From CAVTQY01 sp963736975 (GTDB lineage Bacteria > Pseudomonadota > Alphaproteobacteria > Acetobacterales > Acetobacteraceae), in the NCBI GenBank assembly GCA_963736975.1, contig CAVTQY010000001.1:2914001-2978000 (forward strand): a stretch of 64,000 bases of DNA, read 5' to 3'. The notes below the pieces were generated by a model. That model did not search any database. It worked only from the letters and a program-made list of their open reading frames with translations, and was not told the origin of the DNA. Of this stretch, positions 7,266-14,869 are shown in pieces; position 1 is the stretch's first letter, and every line of letters begins with the position of its first letter. A program made the translations under genes and the position numbers.

Positions 7266-8618
7266 ATGAGAGTTAAGCACGAGTCCGGGCTGCCGCGTCG
7301 CTCCGCGTTGAAGCTGGGCGCTGCCGCGGCGGCACTGCCGCTGGTCCATATCCGCACCGCCGGCGCGGCCGGGAAGGTTTCCATCGGCTTTTGGGATCAC
7401 TGGGTGCCGGACGGCAACAAGGTGATGCAGCAGCAGGTCGATGACTGGGCGAAGAAAAACATGGTCGATGTGCATGTCGACTTCATCACCAGCGTCGGCA
7501 ACAAGCTGTTGTTGACTGCGGCGGCGGAAGCGCAGGCAAAGACCGGCCACGACTGTATTGCGCTGTATATGTGGGATGTGGTCAATCACGCCGATGCGCT
7601 GGCCGACCACAACGATCTGCTGAACCGACTGATCTCGAAATTCGGGCCGGTCAATGAAACCTCGACTTACATGGCGAAGATCAAGGGCACGTGGCGGGCG
7701 CTGCCGACCAGCTCCGGCACGCAAACCAAGCCGCCCTGCGCGCGCATCAGTTGGTTCAAGAAGCAGGGGCTCGACATCCAGGCGATGTATCCTGCCCAGC
7801 CGGGGCACAATTCGATGCAGGATACCTGGACTTACGATGCGCTGTTCAAATACGCCGAAGCCGCGAAGAAGGATGGCGTCACTTTCGGGATGGGCCTCGG
7901 CAGCAACCTCAATACCGACGGCATCGACCAGGTGGGCGCGATGTTCCGCGCCTATGACGCTGCGCTGATCGACAGCGAAGGCACGATCCAGGTGAAGTCC
8001 GACAAGATGAAGCAGTTCCTGGAGAAGGCGCAGCAATGGGTGAAATTCTATCCCGATGACGCGGTCAGCTATGACGACGCTTCCAACAACCGAGCGCTCA
8101 TCTCAGGCAAGAGTGCGCTGATCTTCAATCCGCCGTCCGCCTGGGCGGTGGCGAAGCGCGACGCGCCGCAAGTGGCCGCGGATTGCTGGACTTTCTCCTG
8201 TCCCTCCGGTTCGGCGGGCCGTTTCGTCCCGTCGCTTACTTATTTCTGGGGTGTCTGGGACTTCAGCCCGAATAAGACCGCGACCTTCGATTTGCTCGAA
8301 TACCTGATGCAACGGGAGCAGGTGGAGGCGCGGGACAACGTCGTGCAGGGCTATGACCTGTCGCCGTTTCCGTCGATGCTGGATTTCCCGATCTGGGCGG
8401 AGGTCGAGCCGCCGAAGGGCACGGTTTATAACTATCCGATCCGCCCGTGGCACGACGCGAAGCCGAACATCACCGGTGCCGAGGCTCCGCCCGACGTCGC
8501 GGTACAAATCTACAATCGCGCGACGCACAACGGCATGCTGGCACGACTGAAACAAGGGCAGTCGATCGATCAGGTGATCGCCTGGGCGGGCAACGAGCTG
8601 GAAGGGTTTACGCGGTAG
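7266..8618 (+). CDS. Extracellular solute-binding protein (family 1, ABC uptake)
   Basis: This 450-residue periplasmic binding protein belongs to the large carbohydrate-type family 1. The N-terminus carries a twin-arginine-like signal (LPRRSALKLGAAAAALPL) with likely cleavage near AGAAG. GGGAG precedes the ATG. The mature protein begins KVSIGFWDHWVPDGN and keeps the GTWRALP region of sugar-type binding proteins. No permease or ATPase gene lies next to it, so its transporter must be encoded elsewhere or shared. A strong hairpin follows the stop. Confidence 0.85.
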   Translation: MRVKHESGLPRRSALKLGAAAAALPLVHIRTAGAAGKVSIGFWDHWVPDGNKVMQQQVDDWAKKNMVDVHVDFITSVGNKLLLTAAAEAQAKTGHDCIALYMWDVVNHADALADHNDLLNRLISKFGPVNETSTYMAKIKGTWRALPTSSGTQTKPPCARISWFKKQGLDIQAMYPAQPGHNSMQDTWTYDALFKYAEAAKKDGVTFGMGLGSNLNTDGIDQVGAMFRAYDAALIDSEGTIQVKSDKMKQFLEKAQQWVKFYPDDAVSYDDASNNRALISGKSALIFNPPSAWAVAKRDAPQVAADCWTFSCPSGSAGRFVPSLTYFWGVWDFSPNKTATFDLLEYLMQREQVEARDNVVQGYDLSPFPSMLDFPIWAEVEPPKGTVYNYPIRPWHDAKPNITGAEAPPDVAVQIYNRATHNGMLARLKQGQSIDQVIAWAGNELEGFTR

Positions 8619-8628
8619 GGATTGGCGA

Positions 8629-8662
8629 ACCGCTTGCGAGCGTGATGACGCTTGCAAGCGGT
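8629..8662 (+). terminator. Strong hairpin after the solute-binding protein gene
   Basis: Eleven bases after the TAG stop, ACCGCTTGC (8629-8637) pairs perfectly with GCAAGCGGT (8654-8662), and an inner AGCGT/ACGCT stem leaves a GATG loop. The stem has about 14 bp in total. No T-run follows, so it may act as a factor-independent terminator with a weak tail or as a 3' mRNA-protecting stem. Confidence 0.5.
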
Positions 8663-8717
8663 CTCCCAGATGGCGATTGCCGCCGGGGCCACCGATGGAA
8701 GCGGCACCACTGAGTTC

Positions 8718-8744
8718 CCTCTCCGGCCTTCGGGGGCGGAGAGG
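8718..8744. repeat. CCTCTCCG/CGGAGAGG intergenic hairpin
   Basis: CCTCTCCG (8718-8725) pairs with CGGAGAGG (8737-8744). The same CCTCTCC...GGAGAGG design recurs at about 38.47 kb and 39.85 kb, so this looks like a dispersed intergenic stem-loop of this genome. No T-tract is present. Confidence 0.45.
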
Positions 8745-8786
8745 TCAGGTAAGTGAGGGCAACCGCACGAGCCGGCCGGCTTCTTT

Positions 8787-8972
8787 CTAGTCCGGATAAG
8801 CTCCCATCCGCGCATTCGCGGCGGTGCTGCTCGTCGGCTCCTCCAGCGCAAAGGCGGTGCGTTCGTATTCGGCCGCGAGAACCAGCATCGGCGAGCGGGC
8901 CAACTCGTCGATCGTTTCACCGGCGAGTTGACGAAACCATGCAGCCCTTTGCCGCAAAAATTGTGCGTCCAT
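8787..8972 (-). CDS. Small helical hypothetical protein
   Basis: This 61-residue protein is predicted to be almost all helical. It carries the pattern LRQRAAWFRQLAGETIDELARSP and LAAEYERTAFALE, like a family of short alphaproteobacterial proteins with an RAAxxRxLA...LAxEYE signature and no known function. GGGAG lies six bases before the ATG at 8972, which supports translation. A longer reading frame on the opposite strand (8753-9073) has no recognisable content. Confidence 0.55.
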   Translation of the reverse strand: MDAQFLRQRAAWFRQLAGETIDELARSPMLVLAAEYERTAFALEEPTSSTAANARMGAYPD

Positions 8973-9069
8973 CGTGTGCTCCCGAAGGCAGCAATATGGC
9001 AGTGCGCCCGGAGTCCGCCCTCATCAACCGGACGTGCCCGGAATCAAAGCTTTGTGTTATCCCCTTCGC

Positions 9070-10365
9070 ATGACGAAGCATGTCGTGGTGATCGGAGCGG
9101 GCATAATCGGCGCCGCGAGCGCGGCGGAATTCCTCCGGGACGGAAATCGCGTGACGATCCTGGATCCCGGACCGCCAGGCGGCGAGCAGGCGGCCAGCTA
9201 TGGCAACGGCTGTTGGCTCAGTCCCAGCTCGGTCGTGCCGCTGTCGCTGCCGGGTATCTGGCGCAGGGTGCCGGGCTGGCTCGCCGATCCCCTCGGGCCG
9301 CTGACGATCCGCTGGACGTACCTGCCACGCCTCGCGCCGTGGCTGCTGCGGTTCCTGCGCGCGGGGGCGACCACTGCCCAAGTATCCGCCACGGCTCGCG
9401 CCTTGCGCCCGCTGGTGGAGCGCGCCCCCGAACGGCACCGCCGTCTGGCCGAAGAAGCCGGCGTCGGTGAGCTGATCAAGCAACAAGGTCAGCTCTATGT
9501 GTTTCCCGACCGCGCCGCGTTCGAGGCGGAGGCGCTCGCCTGGCGCCTGCGCCGAGAAAACGGCGTGCGCTGGATCGAGCTCGACGAAAACGATTTGCGG
9601 CAGCGCGAGCCAGGGCTGGACCGCCGCTACACTTTCGGCGTCTTCGTGGAAGATGGCGGGCATTGCCTGAACCCCGGCGCGTATGTCGCGGCGCTGGTGG
9701 ACTCGGCGGTGGTGCATGGGGCCGAGCTGAAGCGCGCCTCCGCGCTGGGCTTCCGCATGGAGGACCAGCGCCTGCGCGCCGTGCGGACCGATGCGGGCGA
9801 GATCGCCTGCGATGCAGCGGTGATTGCCGCCGGCGCTCGCTCCCGCACCCTTGCAGCAGCGGCCGGCGATACCGTACCCCTCGAAACCGAACGGGGCTAC
9901 CACGCGATCATCGAGCACCCCGAGACCGGGCCGCGGCACCCGGTGATGCCGAGCGACGGCAAGATGTCGATCACCATGATGGCGCAGGGGCTGCGGATCG
10001 CCGGGCAGGTTGAGCTGGCGGGCCTGGCGGCGATGCCGAACTGGCGCCGGGCGGAGATTTTGCGCGATTTCGCGCTGCGGATGTTCCCAGGCCTGCCGCG
10101 CGATCTGCCGGCTTCGCGCGTGAAGGTCTGGATGGGGCACCGGCCATCGACGCCCGACAGCCTGCCCTGCATCGGGCCTGCCTCGGGCTGCGCCGATGTG
10201 ATCCACGCCTACGGGCACGGCCATATCGGATTGGCGGCAGGAGCGCTGACCGGGCGGCTGGTGGCCGACCTCGTGTCCGGCGCTAAGCCGGTGGTCGATC
10301 CCACGCCGTACGCGCCGCAACGCTTCCGAAGTCGCGCGGCCGCAGCCCCGCATGCATCCAGGTGA
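9070..10365 (+). CDS. D-amino-acid dehydrogenase (DadA-like FAD enzyme)
   Basis: The 431-residue protein is a DAO/DadA-family flavoenzyme that probably oxidises D-amino acids or a similar secondary amine and passes electrons to the membrane. The FAD dinucleotide fold is VVVIGAGIIGAASAAEFL at the N-terminus. GNGCWLSPSSVVPL and the C-terminal HAYGHGHIGLAAGALTGRLVADL are typical of DadA. I use the ATG at 9070, where the family starts, although the frame is open from 8974. Its last 83 bp overlap the end of the convergent racemase gene. Confidence 0.88.
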   Translation: MTKHVVVIGAGIIGAASAAEFLRDGNRVTILDPGPPGGEQAASYGNGCWLSPSSVVPLSLPGIWRRVPGWLADPLGPLTIRWTYLPRLAPWLLRFLRAGATTAQVSATARALRPLVERAPERHRRLAEEAGVGELIKQQGQLYVFPDRAAFEAEALAWRLRRENGVRWIELDENDLRQREPGLDRRYTFGVFVEDGGHCLNPGAYVAALVDSAVVHGAELKRASALGFRMEDQRLRAVRTDAGEIACDAAVIAAGARSRTLAAAAGDTVPLETERGYHAIIEHPETGPRHPVMPSDGKMSITMMAQGLRIAGQVELAGLAAMPNWRRAEILRDFALRMFPGLPRDLPASRVKVWMGHRPSTPDSLPCIGPASGCADVIHAYGHGHIGLAAGALTGRLVADLVSGAKPVVDPTPYAPQRFRSRAAAAPHASR

Positions 10366-11047
10366 TCAGCGAATAGATGTCATAGACCGGCACGCCGAGC
10401 GCTTCCCGCAGCAGATGCGCGTAGGGCGGCATGTTCGTGCATTCCAGCACGATGGCGCCGATCCCATCATGATGGCGCACCAGCTCCTGACCGGCCTGCA
10501 GAATGTCCGCGGCGGCGAGATCGACATCCATGTCCTCGCTTTCACCGCGGATCAGCACACGGAAGAATTCGCGACCATTCTCGGTGCCAGCAATCGGCGT
10601 ATCCGCCGGCACGCCGGCCGCTTCCAGATGGCGCGGCGTGAGCGTACCGGCCGACACGGTAATCACACCCACAAGCTTGCCCGGCGGCAGCATCGCCTGC
10701 ACCCACGGCACCTGCATCAGCGCGCTGGTCGCTACCGGGACGCGGACATGCGCGGCCAGCTCGCGCTGGAACAGCGAGAGGAAGCCGCAATTGGTGGTGA
10801 TCGCCTCGGCGCCGTGGGCCACCAGCTCAGCCGCCGCATCGAGGAACGCGTCGAGCAGACCGGCCGCCCCGTTCAGCACCACCCGCTCCGGCGTTGCCTC
10901 CTGCACAACACGATACAGCACCGGGAAGGGCCATGTGGTCGCGTTCCCCATATCGCCTGGAATACGGGGAAAGCGCGCTTGGAGCATCAGGATGCCGAGC
11001 GGGGCGCCGTAGATGGCCTTGCCGCCCTTGGCAATCGTGGGTTTCAT
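10283..11047 (-). CDS. Aspartate/glutamate racemase family protein
   Basis: This 254-residue protein belongs to the Asp/Glu/hydantoin racemase superfamily, cofactor-independent two-cysteine enzymes. Both catalytic cysteines are visible, in TTNCGFLSLF and LECTNMPPYA. The substrate is unknown. The conserved start is the ATG at 11047 (MKPTIAKGG), 49 bp from the divergent RraA-like gene. Its 3' end overlaps dadA by 83 bp on the opposite strand. Proximity to a D-amino-acid dehydrogenase suggests linked amino-acid racemisation and oxidation. Confidence 0.83.
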   Translation of the reverse strand: MKPTIAKGGKAIYGAPLGILMLQARFPRIPGDMGNATTWPFPVLYRVVQEATPERVVLNGAAGLLDAFLDAAAELVAHGAEAITTNCGFLSLFQRELAAHVRVPVATSALMQVPWVQAMLPPGKLVGVITVSAGTLTPRHLEAAGVPADTPIAGTENGREFFRVLIRGESEDMDVDLAAADILQAGQELVRHHDGIGAIVLECTNMPPYAHLLREALGVPVYDIYSLITWMHAGLRPRDFGSVAARTAWDRPPA

Positions 11048-11096
11048 GCCGGCGAGCTTGCCCGAATTGTCCCGACTTTCAAGGAGAGGACCGTCC

Positions 11097-11792
11097 ATGC
11101 CAGAGCGGCCGTTCACCCAGGCTGACCTCGACGTGCTCAAGCAATGGGACACGCCGACGATCTGCAACGGGCTGGAACTGACGAGCCCGGAGCGCCGGGC
11201 GATGGGCTTCACCACGCATCCGCTGGTGCCGATCGAGCCGAAGCTGCCGCCGATCGTCGGCCTGGCGCGGGTGGGCATGATCCGCGCGAAGGAGCAGCCG
11301 CGCGGGAAGGTGGCGGATCGCGTCGCCTGGTACGACTATGTGGCGGGTGCCGATCTGCCGACTATTATCGTGCTGCAGGACCTCGATGATACGCCTGGCT
11401 ATGGCGCTTGGTGGGGCGAGGTACACTCCACCGTGCACAAGGCGCTGGGCGCGCTTGGTTGCGTCACCAACGGATCGTATCGCGACATCGACGCCTGGGC
11501 CGAGGGGTTCCAGATCATCGGCGGCTCGGTCGGGCCGAGCCATGCCTGGGTGCACATGGTCGATTTTGGCAAGCCGGTGAACGTGCACGGAATGAATGTG
11601 ACGCATGACGACGTGGTGCATGCCGACCGGCATGGCGCCGTGGTGGTGCCGGCGGATGCGGTGAAGAAGCTGCCGGCGGCGATCGAGCTGATCGGGCGGC
11701 GGGAGAAGGTGATCTTGGATGTCTGCCGCGATCCGGCGTTCACCCCGGCCAAGTTGCGGGAGGCGATCCGGAAAGCGGGGGAGATTCACTGA
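11097..11792 (+). CDS. RraA-like / HMG-CHA aldolase family protein
   Basis: The 231-residue protein belongs to the RraA/demethylmenaquinone-methyltransferase-like family, which in practice includes metal-dependent 4-hydroxy-4-methyl-2-oxoglutarate (HMG) or oxaloacetate aldolases and decarboxylases. The family blocks DTPTICNGLE, WWGEVHSTVHKALGALGCVTNGSYRDID and VVHADRHGAVVVP are clear. The Gly-x-Arg-Asp motif is the metal-site region. AAGGAGAGG precedes the ATG at 11097, which fixes the start. It is divergent from the racemase gene over a 49-bp promoter region. Confidence 0.85.
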   Translation: MPERPFTQADLDVLKQWDTPTICNGLELTSPERRAMGFTTHPLVPIEPKLPPIVGLARVGMIRAKEQPRGKVADRVAWYDYVAGADLPTIIVLQDLDDTPGYGAWWGEVHSTVHKALGALGCVTNGSYRDIDAWAEGFQIIGGSVGPSHAWVHMVDFGKPVNVHGMNVTHDDVVHADRHGAVVVPADAVKKLPAAIELIGRREKVILDVCRDPAFTPAKLREAIRKAGEIH

Positions 11793-11997
11793 AGTTGAGA
11801 TGACGACGGGCGTGGGATTTGGGCGCAGCCATGCTCTTGAAACGGCACCCGGCCGAGCTATGCGAAGCTTGGCAGGACAAATTCGTAAGATTGATTCGCG
11901 TTGGCGCCAGAAGACGCAGCAAGATTCAATACTCCCGGGCGCCAGGATTCTTTCCTGTCTTTCGGTGGTCCGGACCGGGGCTCGCGGACAAAGCGTG

Positions 11998-12026
11998 TTG
12001 CCCTCAAAGTGGAGGAACGGTATCCT
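11998..12026 (+). promoter_or_regulatory. Possible sigma-70-type promoter before the HD/YwgA-like pair
   Basis: TTGCCC (11998-12003) and TATCCT (12021-12026) are separated by 17 bp. They lie about 100 bp upstream of the HD gene, in a 333-bp stretch (11793-12125) with no convincing gene of its own. The short open frames in this stretch lack ribosome-binding sites or family features. The call rests on spacing and consensus similarity only. Confidence 0.35.
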
Positions 12027-12125
12027 AAGACGCGAATCGCGCGCTGTGCTACCTGAGGGCCGGGGTCTCATCTCCGGATCTCGCGAACCGCGAACGTGGG
12101 GACGAAGCCAGAACCGCCGCTGATC

Positions 12126-13466
12126 ATGCCGAAGAATATTCACGAGATACGCGATCCGGTTCACGTGTTCGTCCGGTTGGATAATCACGAACGCGAAGTG
12201 CTCAATTCGCGCCCCTTCCAGAGATTGCGACATATACACCAGTTGGCGCTGACTTATCTTGTGTATCCTGGGGCTACGCATAAGCGCTTTGAGCATTCCC
12301 TCGGTGTGATGGAGCTTGCGAGCCGTGTATTTGATGTAGTTACCGATCATGCCAATGTAAGAGAACCCGTTCGCGGCTTGTTGCCGCCGCTCGATAACGA
12401 CGATGAGTTGCGCTACTGGCGACGGGCGCTGCGTATGGCTGCCCTATGCCATGACCTCGGCCATTTACCGTTTTCACACGCTGCTGAAAGGGAGCTTTTG
12501 CCGGAGGGATGGGATCACGAGCGGCTAACGTGTGAGCTCATTGGAAGCCCAGAGATGAAGGCAATCTGGAGTAGCATGACTCCTCCGCTCCGGCATACAG
12601 ATGTTATGAAGCTGGCGGTGGGACCAAAGAAGGCGAAAGATATACAGTTTTCGGTATGGGATACAATTCTCTCGGAAATCGTCGTCGGGGATGCCTTCGG
12701 CGTCGATCGAATGGACTATCTTTTGCGCGATTCGCATCACGCTGGCGTCGCCTATGGACAATTCGATCACTACCGACTGATCGATACGCTTCGTATATTG
12801 CCCACGGCGCCCATCGAAAATCACGACGATTCCGACGAGCCGGCCCTTGGGGTTGAAGAGGGAGGGATACAATCCGCGGAAGCGCTGATGCTAGCTCGCT
12901 ATTTCATGTACTCTCAGGTCTACTTTCACCCAATTCGCAGGGTATATGATATCCATTTGAAGGATTTCCTGAGCGCGTGGCTGAATGACGGCGCCTTCTC
13001 AGTCGCGATTGAGAGTCATCTAGCCATGACTGACAACGAGGTAACCGCAGCGCTTCTGCAAGCCGCATTTGACGAGAATAAACCTGGTCACACTCATGCG
13101 CGTCGCATCATGCGCCGCGAGCACTTCAAGCTTTTATACGAACGAAGCCCATCGGACATTCAGATCAATCCAGAGGCGGGCAGCGCCATCTTCGCAGCGG
13201 CACAGGAAAGATTTGGGGCTGAATACTTCCGTCACGACCGCTATCTCCAGAAGAGCGGTGCTCCCGACTTTCCTGTGCGAATGCGCTCGGGTGAGGTTGC
13301 CTCATCTCTTGTGGTTTCAAAGACTTTGAACGATGTTCCTGTTGTATCCGTGGATTTTGTATTCTCCGATCGATCCAAGATTGCCGAAGTTGCAACATGG
13401 CTAAGCAAGAACCGAAACGATATCATCAAACCCAAAGAAGAGGAGGCGGATGATGGACCGACTTAA
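12126..13466 (+). CDS. HD-domain phosphohydrolase (SAMHD1/dGTPase-like)
   Basis: This 446-residue cytoplasmic protein belongs to the HD superfamily related to dGTPases and SAMHD1. The start IRDPVHVFVRLDNHEREVLN, then FQRLRHIHQL, the metal ligands in RFEHSLGVMELA and CHDLGHLPFSH, and GDAFGVDRMDYLLRDS reproduce the family. A GTG at 12096 is an alternative start. Codon use is more AT-rich than its neighbours. It overlaps the YwgA-like gene by 14 bp. A deoxynucleotide or nucleotide-signal phosphohydrolase role is likely; the exact substrate cannot be read from sequence. Confidence 0.85.
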   Translation: MPKNIHEIRDPVHVFVRLDNHEREVLNSRPFQRLRHIHQLALTYLVYPGATHKRFEHSLGVMELASRVFDVVTDHANVREPVRGLLPPLDNDDELRYWRRALRMAALCHDLGHLPFSHAAERELLPEGWDHERLTCELIGSPEMKAIWSSMTPPLRHTDVMKLAVGPKKAKDIQFSVWDTILSEIVVGDAFGVDRMDYLLRDSHHAGVAYGQFDHYRLIDTLRILPTAPIENHDDSDEPALGVEEGGIQSAEALMLARYFMYSQVYFHPIRRVYDIHLKDFLSAWLNDGAFSVAIESHLAMTDNEVTAALLQAAFDENKPGHTHARRIMRREHFKLLYERSPSDIQINPEAGSAIFAAAQERFGAEYFRHDRYLQKSGAPDFPVRMRSGEVASSLVVSKTLNDVPVVSVDFVFSDRSKIAEVATWLSKNRNDIIKPKEEEADDGPT

Positions 13467-14046
13467 GAGAGCGGCACTGCTAACGCAGTTAATAGAGCAG
13501 CTACGCACAGCCGGCAGTTGGTGCGGGGAAACTCACGTCCAAAAAGCGGCTCTCTTTCTCCAGGAATTAATGGGAGTGCCGTTCGGCTTCGAGTTTATCC
13601 TGTACAAGCATGGCCCCTTTTCGTTTGACCTTAGGGACGAATTGACGGGGTTGCGGGCAGATGGTCTCATCACTCTTGAGGCGCAATGGCCTTATGGCCC
13701 CAGGATTGTTCCTACAGGGCAAAGTCGATATATACGCCAACTCTCGTCTAAAACGTTAGCTAACTATGAACGCAGTATTGCTTTCGTTACAACAAAACTC
13801 GGCAATAAGGGCGTAGCAGACCTAGAGCGATTTGCTACCGCATTTTATGTCACCAAACACGGACGAGACGGCGCTTCTGTACGAGAGAGAGCCGGGAGCC
13901 TAACTGAACTCAAACCGCATATTCCCCTAGATAGCTCACTGGCAGCCGTTCACGAGGTCGATGGAATCATCCAAGAGGCTAGAGCGCACACATCACACAA
14001 CCGTGCGTACTTTATGCCCGATTTGGCGGGCGTTGACTCGGTCTAG
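13453..14046 (+). CDS. YwgA-like protein paired with the HD hydrolase
   Basis: This protein of about 197 residues starts MDRLKRAALLTQLIEQL and contains VQKAALFLQELMGVPFGFEF followed by YKHGPFSFDLRDELTGL. That layout, a short winged-helix-like block with a GPFS motif, resembles Bacillus YwgA, whose gene as I recall also adjoins an HD-domain gene (ywfO). AGGAGG is best spaced for the ATG at 13453, inside the HD gene, so the two are translationally coupled. Function is unknown. Low-GC codon use suggests acquisition with the HD gene. The family match is from pattern recognition. Confidence 0.7.
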   Translation: MDRLKRAALLTQLIEQLRTAGSWCGETHVQKAALFLQELMGVPFGFEFILYKHGPFSFDLRDELTGLRADGLITLEAQWPYGPRIVPTGQSRYIRQLSSKTLANYERSIAFVTTKLGNKGVADLERFATAFYVTKHGRDGASVRERAGSLTELKPHIPLDSSLAAVHEVDGIIQEARAHTSHNRAYFMPDLAGVDSV

Positions 14047-14092
14047 GGCAGCCGCAATCATTCGTGAACAATGATGGAACGGGTCTTACCCC

Positions 14093-14869
14093 ATGAACGT
14101 CATCTCCCCCTCCACCCGCTTGACCGGTGTCTCCGACACCGAATGGCAACTCCGCTGCGACCTCGCGGCGCTGTATAGGCTAGTCGCGCACCATCGCTGG
14201 ACTGACTTCATCTACACGCATATCAGCGCCCGCCTGCCCGGTGCCGAGCACCACTTCCTGATCAACAAATACGGCGTCAACTTCCATCAGATGCGGGCCT
14301 CGGATCTGGTGAAAATCGATCTCGCCGGCAATGTGGTGGAGGAAGGCGAGGCTCGCAGCAAACCGGTCAACGCCGCCGGCTTCACCATCCATTCTGCCAT
14401 CCACATGGCGCGGCCGGACCTGATCTGCGTCGTCCACACGCATACCGCCGCCGGAATCGCTGTCTCCGCGCAGAAACACGGGTTGCTGCCGATCAGCCAG
14501 CACGCGCTGAAATTCTACGGCCGGCTCGGCTACCACGGCTACGAGGGCATCGCGCTCGATCTCGACGAACGCGAGCGGCTGGTGAAAGACCTCGGCCCGC
14601 ACAAGGCGATGGTTCTACGCAACCACGGTCTGCTGATGTGCGGCACGTCGATTCCAGATGCGTTCATGACGACCTACATGTTGGAACGCGCGTGCCAGGC
14701 CCAGGTCGCCGCGCTCGCCGGCGGCAGCGAGCTGATCATTCCGCCGGAAGAGGTCTGCCGGTTCACCTCGGAGCAATTCCGGGATACCGAAGACGATGAG
14801 CACTACGCGATGGTGTGGCAGGCCGCGCTCGACCTGATCGAGCACGACACGCCTGATTACCGAAGCTGA
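14093..14869 (+). CDS. Class II aldolase/adducin family protein
   Basis: The 258-residue protein is a zinc-dependent class II aldolase/adducin-fold enzyme (aldolase, epimerase or decarboxylase). The active-site signature HSAIHMARPDLICVVHTHTAAGIAVS gives two metal histidines, and LRNHGLLMCG gives the third. The substrate is not predictable. GC content returns to the genome norm here. The stop codon overlaps the next gene as TGATG, so it is co-translated with the molybdopterin oxidoreductase. Confidence 0.87.
   Translation: MNVISPSTRLTGVSDTEWQLRCDLAALYRLVAHHRWTDFIYTHISARLPGAEHHFLINKYGVNFHQMRASDLVKIDLAGNVVEEGEARSKPVNAAGFTIHSAIHMARPDLICVVHTHTAAGIAVSAQKHGLLPISQHALKFYGRLGYHGYEGIALDLDERERLVKDLGPHKAMVLRNHGLLMCGTSIPDAFMTTYMLERACQAQVAALAGGSELIIPPEEVCRFTSEQFRDTEDDEHYAMVWQAALDLIEHDTPDYRS

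Noticed and set aside
8718..8744. Intrinsic terminators at the CCTCTCC/GGAGAGG hairpins
   Set aside because: None has a following T-run and the sequence recurs at three places in the window, so a dispersed stem-loop is the safer reading; two are kept as low-confidence terminator-like stems because of their position in the liv operon.
8917..10353. 478-codon minus-strand frame opposite the D-amino-acid dehydrogenase
   Set aside because: It is a shadow of the real gene; the plus strand has FAD and DAO motifs throughout.
11793..12095. Short coding frames upstream of the HD gene (11719-12123 and 11819-12028)
   Set aside because: They lack ribosome-binding sites and family features, and their amino-acid composition is unlike real proteins; the stretch is better read as an untranslated or promoter region.
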